Source of the DNA: Nostoc sp. MS1
GTDB taxonomy: Bacteria > Cyanobacteriota > Cyanobacteriia > Cyanobacteriales > Nostocaceae
Assembly (NCBI RefSeq): GCF_019976755.1
Contig: NZ_AP023441.1
Coordinates: 1,919,501-1,983,500 of the forward strand
DNA: 64,000 nt
Direction: 5' to 3'
The position numbers were made by a program, and so were the translations under genes. The notes beneath the pieces were generated by a model, which was given only the letters and a program-made list of their open reading frames with translations, was not told where the DNA came from and searched no databases. Below, piece by piece: positions 9,748 through 18,420 of this stretch; within the stretch, counting starts at the first letter, position 1, and the number at the start of each line of letters is the position of its first letter.

Positions 9748-11910
9748 ATGAGTAAATATAATCATAATAATCATACTTTGCACACTGAACAAAACGGTAC
9801 ATCTAAGTCTTTATTGCCTCAACCACAACCTGTCCCAGTTCCCTGGCGTGAAGAAGAAGAGGAAAAGTTTAGTATACGGGATTGGCTAAATGTCATCAAA
9901 AGGCGATCGCGTGTCATAGCAGGAGTATCTATAGTCGTGATGACTATTGTGGCTGTAAACGTAATATTCCGTAAACAGCCGATAGAATATGAAAGCAGCT
10001 TTTTCGTGTTAGTGGAACCAGTGAGTGATGATAGCGAGGCGGTAAACGTTGTTAAAGATACTAATACTAATGATTCAAAACTAGATTATGATAGCCAAAT
10101 TCTAGTTCTCAAAAGTCCTCAACTGATGAGAAATACTCTGCAAGAATTGAGAAAATCTTTTCCAGATGTTAGTTATCCATCTCTAGTAGAGTCTTTAACT
10201 ATCAAAAGAGTGGGAGAAACTAAAATTATAGAGACTAGTTATAAGTCCAGTGATCCCAATCAAGTTAAAACCGTATTAGAACTACTTGCAAAAGATTATT
10301 TAGACTATAGTCAAAAAAGACGACAAACTAAGTTACGTCAAGGGATTAAATTTATTGAAGATCAGTTACCATCTATTCAAAAACGGGTTGATCAAATCCA
10401 ACAAGAACTGCAATCTTTCCGTCAAAGGTATGATTTTAACAATCCCGACAATCGGGGAGAAAATCTTGATACTCAAGCAGCTTCCTTAGCTGGTACACAG
10501 CAAAGTACTAATTTACAGATAACACAAGTTCGTAATCAATTAGATGAGCTTCAAACAGACAAGGGAAGAAAAACTGTACTTAATGGTGCGGCTTTATATC
10601 AGCAGCTTTTAGGTCAGCTAACTCAATTAGATACGCAAATCGCTACAGAGTCAACACTATTACAAACGGACAACCCTAGACTACAAACTTTAAAAGAGAA
10701 ACGAGATAGCCTGCTACCTGTATTGCAACAAGAAGAAAAGCGTATTTTAAATGTAAAAGAGGCAGAATTAAAAACTCAACTTCAATCTTTAGAAATACAA
10801 AGCCGAGAAACTGCTAAATTATTACAGCGACTTCAACAGCAACGCAAGCAAGTACCAATTTTATCCCGACAATATACAGAAATACAGCGCAGGTTACAGT
10901 TTGCTAACGACAGCCTGAATCGTTTCTTATCAAACCGCGAAACCTTACAAATTCAAATATCTCAAAATGAGTTAGGTTGGCAATTAATCCAACCACCTTC
11001 TGAACCTAAGTTAGTCAATGGTGCTAATAGACTACGTAACTTGATTATAGGTTTATTTGTGAGTTTAGGTGCTGGTGTTGGGGTAGCTATATTACTCGAA
11101 AAAGTATCTAATAGTTACAATAGCATACTCAAACTCAAGAAAAATATTAACTTTCCTTTGCTGGGGAATGTTCCTTTTGACAATGAAGTTAAATCCTTAC
11201 AAGCTCGAACTTCCAAGTCAAAATTCCCTCAGTTGAAAGCCTTTAGTTCTTTGTTAGCAAGTAGTCAAGATACAGATGAAGTATCCGAAGTAACAATTAC
11301 TCAAGAATATAGTAGTTATTCACCAGAATTTTTAGACTCATTAAGATTTCTCTATACAAACATTCAACAAATTAAACACAAGTCTCAAATACGTTCTTTA
11401 GTCATCAGTTCAGTCATGGCTGGTGATGGAAAATCTATTGTTGCTTTTTATCTAGCGCAAACAGCCACAGCAATGGGACTGCGAGTATTGCTTGTAGATG
11501 CTAACCTCCGCCAACCCATGATTCATAACCTAGCGAATTTAAAGAATTTATGGGGTTTGAGTAGTTTATTATCGACAAATTTACCAGTAAGTGAAGTTAT
11601 TCACAAACTACCAACAATGGAGCAGTTGTCTTTGATTACTGCTGGCCCAGCACCAGAAGATCCAATAAAACTACTTGCTTCTGAAAAAATGAGGCAATTG
11701 ATGGTAGATTTTCAAAACAGTTATGATTTAGTGATTTACGATGCTCCCCATTTCTTTGGTTTATCTGATGTTAGTATAATATCACCCTACACAGATGGCG
11801 TATTGATGGTGGTAAGAATTGGGAAAACAGATGCTTCTGTGATAGAGCAAGCTTTAGATTATTTGAAGATTTTGCCATTAAATATATTGGGTGTAGTTAG
11901 TAACAGTTAA
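9748..11910 (+). CDS. Wzc/GumC-type polysaccharide chain-length determinant with BY-kinase domain
   Basis: A 720-residue inner-membrane protein. It has a short cytoplasmic N-terminus with a proline-rich stretch, a first membrane segment near residues 55-75 (VIAGVSIVVMTIVAVNVIF), a Wzz-type periplasmic domain with long coiled-coil regions (about 195-410), and a second membrane segment near 430-450. A C-terminal cytoplasmic P-loop domain follows with Walker A AGDGKS (about 557-562), Walker A' LLVDANLRQP (about 581-590) and Walker B LVIYDAP (about 661). Proteins of this type control polymer length in Wzy-dependent polysaccharide export. The protein ends right after the kinase core (LGVVSNS) with no tyrosine-rich tail, so autophosphorylation of such a tail cannot occur as in classical Wzc. 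It stands alone on the plus strand. Confidence 0.92.
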   Translation: MSKYNHNNHTLHTEQNGTSKSLLPQPQPVPVPWREEEEEKFSIRDWLNVIKRRSRVIAGVSIVVMTIVAVNVIFRKQPIEYESSFFVLVEPVSDDSEAVNVVKDTNTNDSKLDYDSQILVLKSPQLMRNTLQELRKSFPDVSYPSLVESLTIKRVGETKIIETSYKSSDPNQVKTVLELLAKDYLDYSQKRRQTKLRQGIKFIEDQLPSIQKRVDQIQQELQSFRQRYDFNNPDNRGENLDTQAASLAGTQQSTNLQITQVRNQLDELQTDKGRKTVLNGAALYQQLLGQLTQLDTQIATESTLLQTDNPRLQTLKEKRDSLLPVLQQEEKRILNVKEAELKTQLQSLEIQSRETAKLLQRLQQQRKQVPILSRQYTEIQRRLQFANDSLNRFLSNRETLQIQISQNELGWQLIQPPSEPKLVNGANRLRNLIIGLFVSLGAGVGVAILLEKVSNSYNSILKLKKNINFPLLGNVPFDNEVKSLQARTSKSKFPQLKAFSSLLASSQDTDEVSEVTITQEYSSYSPEFLDSLRFLYTNIQQIKHKSQIRSLVISSVMAGDGKSIVAFYLAQTATAMGLRVLLVDANLRQPMIHNLANLKNLWGLSSLLSTNLPVSEVIHKLPTMEQLSLITAGPAPEDPIKLLASEKMRQLMVDFQNSYDLVIYDAPHFFGLSDVSIISPYTDGVLMVVRIGKTDASVIEQALDYLKILPLNILGVVSNS

Positions 11911-12291
11911 GAAGGTGGTTCATAGTTATTTCTTGATTCTACAAATTACTCAACTGAAAAACATCTATGTCAGTGTGAGCAATTTACCTTAAAACTTGAA
12001 TAGGAAAATATATATAGCGTTAGTAATCTGCTGAGGTACTAAATAATATTGTTAATAGAATTGGGTAGCCTCTGCGTTTCTCTACGCTTCCCTCAATATT
12101 CCTCTGCGTTTTAAAACATTGATTACCTACCTCACTTAAATGAATATCTTGATAAAGAATCATTAAATATTCAAAAAATTAAATATTTTTATTTGATGAA
12201 TATTTGATGAAGTTGGTATCTATATCAATTGATTTACTGGCAATAATACTGTATGTTTACTACACACTGTTTATTCAGTTTTTGATTAACT
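11911..12291. other. Intergenic region with dispersed-repeat fragment
   Basis: A 381-bp gap without a gene. The part at about 12060-12145 (CTCTGCGTTTCTCTACGC, then a stretch leading to TACCTCACTTAAATGAAT) resembles the segment at 54590-54656 and looks like a dispersed repeat. The AT-rich part at 12150-12290 should carry the promoter of the PEP-CTERM gene. No clear rho-independent terminator for the Wzc-like gene was seen. Confidence 0.45.
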
Positions 12292-12984
12292 ATGAAGATT
12301 ACGTCTGTTTTTTCTAGTTTGTTAGCCGCATCAGGAATTGCCCTGGCTGCAAGTTCTATAAACCCTGCGGCTGCTATTAGTACTACCTTTGGTTTCGAGA
12401 ACATTACAACTAATCCTCCTACTACAGTTGGAGATTCTTTTGTTGGTAACTTTAGTTTGGATGTAGAGGATCTAGGTAACAACGCAGTTAGATTTGCGTT
12501 TAATAACAGTGTTCCTAATAATGCGCGTATTGATCAGGTAGCTTTTGGTGGTTCAGCAGCGTCTACTTTACTATCTAACTTCCAAATCAATGTTGGCAAC
12601 GTTGGTATTGTGAACTTTCAATTAGACAATAATCCTAATTTGCCACAAAGTGGTAATATTGCAAATTGGGTTAGTACAGCTTTCTCTGCGACTAGAATCC
12701 CAGGAAACAATAACGCTAACTCAGTACAAACAAGTGAAATATTAGGGGTTAGTTTTACTGCTCAGGGTAACTACCAAGCTGTTATCAATGCCATTACTAA
12801 TCGTACATTGTTAGCTGGTATCCACGTACCCGCCTTTCCAGGTGGTAGTGATAGCTTTGTCAACTCTAGCACACCTGTCCCCGAACCAATCACTATGCTT
12901 GGTCTTGGTGTAGGTACTGTAGGCTTGGGTGCATTAAAACGCAAATACGGCAAAAAAGAAACCCAAAAAAAAGTGACAGTTTAA
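12292..12984 (+). CDS. Exported protein with PEP-CTERM sorting signal
   Basis: A 230-residue protein with a Sec-type signal peptide (MKITSVFSSLLAASGIALAA, cleavage around residue 28). Its middle part is rich in Asn, Ser, Thr and Val, as in secreted beta-sandwich proteins. At the C-terminus VPEPITMLGLG begins a hydrophobic helix followed by basic residues (LKRKYGKK), which is the PEP-CTERM signal recognised by exosortase-type transpeptidases. This family is linked to extracellular polysaccharide systems, which agrees with the Wzc-like gene just upstream. No exosortase gene is in the window. The middle domain is not one I recognise. Confidence 0.85.
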   Translation: MKITSVFSSLLAASGIALAASSINPAAAISTTFGFENITTNPPTTVGDSFVGNFSLDVEDLGNNAVRFAFNNSVPNNARIDQVAFGGSAASTLLSNFQINVGNVGIVNFQLDNNPNLPQSGNIANWVSTAFSATRIPGNNNANSVQTSEILGVSFTAQGNYQAVINAITNRTLLAGIHVPAFPGGSDSFVNSSTPVPEPITMLGLGVGTVGLGALKRKYGKKETQKKVTV

Positions 12985-13240
12985 TCACCAATCAAATTGC
13001 TTTGATTAAAATAACAAAAAGGCTAGATTTTATCAAAAGTGTGTAATTTGTCTAACGAATATCTTAAATAATTTAAGTTATGTCAAACTAGGCAAAAAAC
13101 ACTACTTTTAATAGTTAAGTGTATTCCCTATTTTTCTTAAAAATTTAGAACATAGTCAACATTATAAGCAATAAGTAATTGAAAAAATTATTGTATCACT
13201 AGCTTATTTAGATATTCCTTAACTTAAATTTCAATGAATA

Positions 13241-13849
13241 CTATTCATCACCATAACTTTCAGTAAAATCTACTTGTTCATAAAGCTCAAGTAGTGAAAC
13301 TTGCAAACTAACAGTCTGAAGCGATAAATTTGCAGACTCGCCTTTCAATTCATTAAATAACCACTTATCTGTATCTGTCTTCACATATTGCATCACACGA
13401 TATTCATACTGATCAATTAAAATGTATTCTTGAAATTCTGCAATTGAGCGATAGTAAAGAAACTTATCTCCTTGGTCATAATTTTTTGTAGAGTTAGATA
13501 AAACCTCTACAATTAATGATGGATTCATCACCGTAGTAGTGCTTGCTTCCATATAAACTGGCTGACCTTGAATTAACATCACATCAGGATAGGTATACTG
13601 CCGATAGCAAGGTATCCATAAACGCACATCAGCAATGTAAATCTTGTAATCTTGACCCCGCAAAGCTGCTTTTAAAGCAAAGGCAAAATTAAGAGCTATT
13701 TGATTATGATTAGTAGTGCCACCAGTCATCGGAATAATTTCTCCATCACGGTACTCGCTTCTAAACTCAGCCTTTTCCTCCATTTCTAAATATTCTTCAG
13801 GAGTGTAAGTACGCTTTTGAGTTGCTGTTTGCATAACATTTACCATCAA
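13241..13849 (-). CDS. Uma2 family (DUF820) PD-(D/E)XK nuclease-like protein
   Basis: A 202-residue full-length Uma2 protein. The N-terminal helix starts YTPEEYLEMEEKAEFRSEYR. The core includes TYPDVMLI (aspartate of the active site), SLIVEVLSNST (glutamate) and DQGDKFLYYR (lysine), so the PD-(D/E)XK residues look intact. The C-terminal part is the short helical end usual in the family. The gene lies alone, minus strand, between the PEP-CTERM gene and a dispersed repeat. Family members are often numerous in cyanobacteria and their cellular function is not settled. Confidence 0.9.
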   Translation of the reverse strand: MMVNVMQTATQKRTYTPEEYLEMEEKAEFRSEYRDGEIIPMTGGTTNHNQIALNFAFALKAALRGQDYKIYIADVRLWIPCYRQYTYPDVMLIQGQPVYMEASTTTVMNPSLIVEVLSNSTKNYDQGDKFLYYRSIAEFQEYILIDQYEYRVMQYVKTDTDKWLFNELKGESANLSLQTVSLQVSLLELYEQVDFTESYGDE

Positions 13850-13866
13850 TTGTTAGTAGTAAATAG

Positions 13867-14000
13867 GTGGACACGATTATTTAGAAGACGCATTTCGACT
13901 TCTCTACGAGACGCTACGCGAACGCTCAATGCTCGCTAACCTTATTAGAAGAGGGTTGAGCGCAGTCGAAACCCGGCGATCTCAAGTTAGATTTAATTTA
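13867..14000 (+). repeat. Dispersed intergenic repeat, copy 1 (with nested insertion)
   Basis: This is the first of three related elements (others at 17538-17672, inverted, and 36107-36284). Shared parts are GTGGACAC, TTATTTAGAAGACGCATTTC, CTCAATGCTCG, CCTTATTAGAAGAGGGTTGAG, CAGTCGAAACCCGGCGAT and the end GTTAGATTTAATTT. In this copy about 21 extra bases (13901-13921, TCTCTACGAGACGCTACGCGA) interrupt the sequence between CGACT and ACGCTCAATG. This looks like a smaller repeat nested in the larger one. The short ORF that crosses this element is an accident of the repeat. The rest of the gap up to 14170 (14001-14170) shows nothing specific beyond the probable promoter of the TldD-type gene. Confidence 0.8.
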
Positions 14001-14170
14001 GCCCTTAATGTAGAAGGACTAAAGTGCTTACTACAAACTTATCAAAACATAAAAAGTAGGGAAACCTCCACCGCCTATCTGCCATCTGTAGCTTTCACCG
14101 ATTTGTTAGACTGATGACACCAGGATTTTTTCAGTCAAATCTCTGATAACGCCAGCAGACGAGGCTATTC

Positions 14171-15643
14171 ATGCTTACAAGTACCCTACTTCTCTCAAAC
14201 CAACTTCCTAACCTGCAATATTTCTCAACCCCAGAACGATTCGATGAAACATGGGAAGCGCCCTTAGCTACCCTTTTGGGTTTAGGACGGGCAGCAGGTG
14301 CGGACTTTGTGGAATTTTTTCTAGAACGCCGCAACTATATTAGTAGTTTGGCAGAAGACGATACAATTACCAGTATTTCCCCAAGCCTAGCCACAGGTGC
14401 AGGAGTCAGAGTATTTCGTGGCAAAGCCGACTGCTACGTCAGCACAAACGACTTATCATTCTCTGGCTTAAAAGCAGCTTTAGAAAAAGGTTTATCTATC
14501 CTGGGCTTACAATTACCAGCCCCTAACGCTTTCATCCCAGAAATTAACCTAGAATTACTCAGAGACTACGCCAGCAAACGCGGCAAAGATAGCTGGCTAC
14601 CCCTGTGTAGTTCTATCCGGGAAATGGGAGAAATCCTTCTAGATGGGACAGCATACCTCAAGCAAAAAGCCAGCCATATACAATCACGCCGGGCTACATA
14701 TTTCCGCGATTGGCAGGAAGTATTAGTTGCCGCTAGTGATGGCACATTTGCCCGTGATATCCGCCTGACTCAATCGGTGGGATTTAACCTACTGTGTGCT
14801 GATGTCGCTCATCGTGCCTCAATTGGTGAACGTGCTGGGAATACTAGCGATGCTAACTTCCTCAGAACTTGGGATTATCAACAAGCTTCCGAGCAAATTG
14901 CCGAATCTGCGGGTAAAATGCTTTATGCAGATTATGTAGAATCGGGTACATACCCCGTCATCATGGCGAATCACTTCGGCGGAGTTATTTTCCACGAAGC
15001 CTGCGGACATTTATTAGAAACAACCCAAATCGAACGCAACACCACACCCTTCGCTGACAAGAAAGGTGAAAAAATCGCCCACGAAAGCTTAACAGCTTGG
15101 GATGAAGGACGAGCCGATAATGCCTTCGGCACAATTGACATGGATGATGAGGGTATGCCAGCCCAAAGAACCCTGCTAATTGAAAAAGGTGTTTTGAAAA
15201 ACTTCTTAGCAGACAGAACTGGTTCTTGGCGTACTGGACACCCCAGAACAGGTAGTGGCCGCCGTCAAAATTATACTTTTGCTGCTGCCAGCCGGATGCG
15301 TAATACTTACATTGCTACTGGCGATTATAAGATTGAAGATTTATTCGCCTCTGTGGATAAAGGTATTTACTGTAAAAAGATGGGTGGTGGTAGTGTTGGC
15401 GCTACTGGTCAATTTAACTTTAGTGTTGATGAAGCCTATTTAATTGAAAATGGCAAAATCACCAAACCATTAAAAGGTGCTACCCTCATCGGCGAAGCTA
15501 AGGAAATTATGAATAAGATTTCCATGTGTTCCCAAGATTTGGAACTCGCACCTGGTTTCTGTGGTTCTGTTAGTGGCAGCATCTACACAACCGTAGGACA
15601 ACCCCACATCAAAGTCGATTCCATTACAGTAGGTGGACGCTAA
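14171..15643 (+). CDS. tldD: TldD-type metalloprotease (TldD/PmbA family)
   Basis: A 490-residue protein of the TldD/PmbA family. The zinc motif HEACGH (HExxxH) is at about residues 274-279, and a further conserved region GRRQNYTFAAASRMRNTYI lies near 371. TldD forms the catalytic half of the TldD-TldE protease, which degrades unfolded peptides and matures some modified peptides and antitoxins in other bacteria. The TldE-type partner is 338 bp downstream on the same strand, as expected. The start at 14171 is preceded only by a weak ribosome binding site; the frame's conserved part begins soon after, so a start a few codons later is possible. Confidence 0.92.
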   Translation: MLTSTLLLSNQLPNLQYFSTPERFDETWEAPLATLLGLGRAAGADFVEFFLERRNYISSLAEDDTITSISPSLATGAGVRVFRGKADCYVSTNDLSFSGLKAALEKGLSILGLQLPAPNAFIPEINLELLRDYASKRGKDSWLPLCSSIREMGEILLDGTAYLKQKASHIQSRRATYFRDWQEVLVAASDGTFARDIRLTQSVGFNLLCADVAHRASIGERAGNTSDANFLRTWDYQQASEQIAESAGKMLYADYVESGTYPVIMANHFGGVIFHEACGHLLETTQIERNTTPFADKKGEKIAHESLTAWDEGRADNAFGTIDMDDEGMPAQRTLLIEKGVLKNFLADRTGSWRTGHPRTGSGRRQNYTFAAASRMRNTYIATGDYKIEDLFASVDKGIYCKKMGGGSVGATGQFNFSVDEAYLIENGKITKPLKGATLIGEAKEIMNKISMCSQDLELAPGFCGSVSGSIYTTVGQPHIKVDSITVGGR

Positions 15644-15981
15644 GAATTTTAGATTTTAAATTTTGGATTTTGGATTGTGAATGAGCAGCAGTTTAAAAGG
15701 TTGCATCAATAAAAAACTTACGAGGAAAAACGTAATCCATAATATCCGCAAATCCAAAATTTAATCTACTTTACTCAAATCTAAGAGATTGTTTGAAAAG
15801 CAATTAATTGTTTTTTACCCCCCTTAGTCCCCCCTTGTAAAGGGGGGAAACAAGAAAAATTTAGTTTCCTCCCCTTTATAAGGGGAGGGTTAGGGAGGGG
15901 TGAAAAAATATTTGATACATCAATCACGACTTTTCAAACATCTTCTAAAATCTAAACTCTAAAATCCAAATTTGTCTGACT
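15644..15981. repeat. Intergenic region with short tandem and hairpin repeats
   Basis: The gap between the two protease genes is filled by repeats. At 15644-15676 and again (opposite sense) at about 15940-15970 there are runs of the unit AGATTTT/GGATTTT, the same unit that is found inside nifJ. Between them, at about 15818-15902, two G/C-rich hairpins occur: CCCCCTTGTAAAGGGGG and CCTCCCCTTTATAAGGGGAGG. A related GC hairpin occurs at 53930-53990. The hairpins could slow or stop transcripts between the two genes but have no clear T tract. Confidence 0.6.
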
Positions 15982-17322
15982 ATGCCAAATATTCAAGAAA
16001 TTGCATCTTACGCCCAAGACAATGCTCAAAAGCTGGGCATTCAAAAGTTTGATATTTATGGCTCAACTGTAGATGAAACTAGTGTACAAGTTGACCAAGG
16101 TGAACCGAAACAGGTTAAAGCCTCAAATCGTTCTGGGGTAACTGTACGTGTTTGGAATGAAGATAATACAATAGGCATTACTAGCACTACAGATGTAGAT
16201 CCTAAAGGATTAGAATTGGCTTTAAAAACTGCTTACGAAGCTAGTTTTTTTGGTGTTAAAGAAAATGCGCCAGATTTTAGTCCAGAAGCTACTGTACCTA
16301 TTGACAATACGTTAAATGAAAAAGCTCCCCAAGCTCCAGTTTCAGAACTTATAGACAAGCTGTTGCTAGCAGAAAAAGAATTGTTGGCTGCTCATCCAGC
16401 TATCCAAAGTGTGCCTTATAATGGTTTGGCACAAAGAGATATTGATAGGTTTTATCTCAATAGTGCAGGCGCTTTGAGAACTGAATCTGTTTCTTTAGCA
16501 TCAGTTTATCTTTATAGCAAAACTGATGAGGAAGGGAAAAAGCCACGCAGTGCAGGGGCTTTTAGAATTAATCGTAGTTTAGACAATTTGGACATCAATG
16601 GATGTATCCAAGAAACTGCTGAGAAAACAATCAGTCATCTAAATTACGATAAAATTAAAACTGGTAAGTATCAGGTTGTCTTTTCTCCTGAAGCTTTCTT
16701 GAGTCTTCTAGGAGCGTTTTCTAATTTATTTAACGCTCAAAATATCCTTGATAAACAAAGTCTATCAACTCCCGATGATATAGGTAAACAAATTGCTTCG
16801 CCTTTATTGTCAGTTTATGATGATGCTTTGCATCCAGCTAATATAGGTGCAGAAACTTTCGATGGTGAAGGTACGCCCACTCGTAAGGTTGCGTTGATAG
16901 AAAGCGGTATTTTAAAAGCCTTTCTTCACAGCGCTGGAACTGCAAAAAGGTTGAATGCTCAACCTACAGGTAATGCTAGTATGGGGGCGAAAGTTAGTGT
17001 TAGTCCTAACTTTTACCATGTATTTGCATCTGGAGATTCTGCGCAAGCACTTAGTTTAGAAACAGCAGAGAATGTGGTTTTAATTGATGATTTACACGCT
17101 CTACATGCTGGTGTGAGAGCTTTGCAAGGCTCTTTTTCTCTACCCTTTGATGGTTGGTTGATTAATAAAGGTGAGAAAATAAGTATTGAATCAGCAACTG
17201 TTGCTGGTGATTTCTTGGAACTTTTGAAATCAATTATTTATGTAGAAAAAGAGGTGTCTTTAACTCCAGGTGGTGTGGCTCCTCGAATTTGGGTTGAGGA
17301 GTTGTCTATTACTGGGGAGTAG
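15982..17322 (+). CDS. TldE/PmbA-type protease subunit
   Basis: A 446-residue TldD/PmbA family protein that lacks the HExxxH motif, as usual for the non-catalytic TldE/PmbA subunit. Family features include the N-terminal domain (IQEIASYAQDNAQKLG through GVTVRVWN), the central region with FLHSAGTAKRL, and the C-terminal GDFLELLKSIIYV. Its expected partner is the TldD-type protein encoded just upstream; the pair would make a cytoplasmic heterodimeric or higher-order protease. A strong terminator at 17399-17434 closes the unit. Confidence 0.9.
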   Translation: MPNIQEIASYAQDNAQKLGIQKFDIYGSTVDETSVQVDQGEPKQVKASNRSGVTVRVWNEDNTIGITSTTDVDPKGLELALKTAYEASFFGVKENAPDFSPEATVPIDNTLNEKAPQAPVSELIDKLLLAEKELLAAHPAIQSVPYNGLAQRDIDRFYLNSAGALRTESVSLASVYLYSKTDEEGKKPRSAGAFRINRSLDNLDINGCIQETAEKTISHLNYDKIKTGKYQVVFSPEAFLSLLGAFSNLFNAQNILDKQSLSTPDDIGKQIASPLLSVYDDALHPANIGAETFDGEGTPTRKVALIESGILKAFLHSAGTAKRLNAQPTGNASMGAKVSVSPNFYHVFASGDSAQALSLETAENVVLIDDLHALHAGVRALQGSFSLPFDGWLINKGEKISIESATVAGDFLELLKSIIYVEKEVSLTPGGVAPRIWVEELSITGE

Positions 17323-17344
17323 GTAGTAGGGAACAGGTGAAAGG

Positions 17345-17383
17345 GTATAGGTAACAAGTTTGAAGATGTTTTGTTACCTATAC
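17345..17383. other. Perfect 13-bp inverted repeat after the TldE gene
   Basis: GTATAGGTAACAA (17345-17357) and TTGTTACCTATAC (17371-17383) are exact reverse complements with a 13-base loop. It precedes the rho-independent terminator at 17399. It is A/T-rich on both sides and has no T tract, so it may be an RNA-stabilising stem or a protein site rather than a terminator. Confidence 0.6.
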
Positions 17384-17398
17384 AAACCATTTTGATGT

Positions 17399-17436
17399 AA
17401 TGAGTGAAGGTTTTTATGTTTCACTCATTTTTTTAT
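17399..17436 (+). terminator. Rho-independent terminator of the TldD/TldE unit
   Basis: A 10-bp perfect stem AATGAGTGAA (17399-17408) and TTCACTCATT (17420-17429) followed at once by TTTTT and an A/T run, 76 bp after the stop of the TldE-type gene. Confidence 0.85.
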
Positions 17437-17537
17437 ACACCAAAGTAAAGTACATTAGGGCGGGCAGGATGCCCACCCCAAAAGATTGGTAACATTAATT
17501 TGTGCTAAATTTACTTATTAAGCGCAGTAAATTAGTG

Positions 17538-17672
17538 TTAAGTAGAAAGACTAAGTTAAACCTAACTTGAGATGATCGGGTTTCGACTCCGCTCAACCCT
17601 CGTCTAGTCAGCTTATCGGGCATTGAGCGTAGTCGAAATGCGTGTTCTAAATAATTATGTCCATTTACTTAC
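17538..17672 (-). repeat. Dispersed intergenic repeat, copy 2 (inverted)
   Basis: Inverted relative to the copies at 13867 and 36107. It starts TTAAGTAGAAAGACTAAGTT and ends GTCCATTTACTTA, and runs right up to the stop codon of the HemJ gene (17673-17675). Within the gap (17437-17537) there is also a small repeat near 17458-17482 (GGGCGGGCAGGATGCCCACC), also found at 27090-27120 and, inverted, at 31740. Confidence 0.75.
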
Positions 17673-18254
17673 CTAGCTTTGTTCTTGGATTTGTCCGATT
17701 TGGGCTGTGAGTTTTTCTTTATCCAACCTGCGTTTTCTGGCGTAAAGTTGGATGGTGGCTGCCATAAATATTACTAGGGCAAAAATTAGCCAAGCAGTGA
17801 GATCCGTCGGCAGATTATTTTTAAACACAGCCAGCATCACGATAACTACTAGCATAACTGTTGGTGCTTCGTTGAGCGCTCGTAACTGCTGACTAGTCCA
17901 GCGACATTCATCGGCGGCTAACTTCTTCATTAACCGACTACAGTAGTGGTGATAACCAATCAATAAAGCAACGCACAACAGCTTAAAGTGTAACCAACCT
18001 TGTTTTAAAACCTCTGGTTCTGTACTCACTAAACCGATCGCCATTGCTACAGTTACCAACATTCCTGGTGTGGTAATGATATTGTAGAGGCGTTTTTCCA
18101 TAATTTGATACTGATTTTTCAGTATCGTCCGTGCTGGTTCTGGTTCCTGGTTAGCTTCCACATGATAGATGAACAACCTTACCAAGTAGAACAAGCCAGC
18201 AAACCAAACCACAATGCCAATAATATGAAATGCTTTAAACCAGGAATATGCCAT
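17673..18254 (-). CDS. hemJ: Protoporphyrinogen IX oxidase, HemJ type
   Basis: A 193-residue membrane protein whose N-terminus (AYSWFKAFHIIGIVVWFAGL) and overall length match cyanobacterial HemJ, the unrelated isofunctional replacement of HemG/HemY that oxidises protoporphyrinogen IX in heme and chlorophyll synthesis. It has four to five hydrophobic segments (about 6-24, 58-77, 84-102, 128-147, 151-170). The histidine at position 10 and the basic residues around LKNQYQIMEKRLYN are conserved in the family. HemJ is placed in the cytoplasmic/thylakoid membrane and binds heme. The gene is transcribed alone; its 3' end is bordered by a dispersed repeat. Confidence 0.92.
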   Translation of the reverse strand: MAYSWFKAFHIIGIVVWFAGLFYLVRLFIYHVEANQEPEPARTILKNQYQIMEKRLYNIITTPGMLVTVAMAIGLVSTEPEVLKQGWLHFKLLCVALLIGYHHYCSRLMKKLAADECRWTSQQLRALNEAPTVMLVVIVMLAVFKNNLPTDLTAWLIFALVIFMAATIQLYARKRRLDKEKLTAQIGQIQEQS

Positions 18255-18420
18255 GAATGCAACCTGCCTTTATCTATTCTGTTCTTTAATGATTGCAATT
18301 AACCTCATTATCAGGTTACGGCAAAATTTCGTCTGGCATCTAAGATAGATAAAGAACTTAGGAATGGGGAGTTGACAGTTGACAGTTGTTATTCTTATCC
18401 TGCCTCCTGTCTGCTGCATT

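Noticed and set aside
13929..14114. 61-codon plus-strand ORF
   Set aside because: Half of it is dispersed repeat DNA, and the rest shows no coding pattern or homolog.
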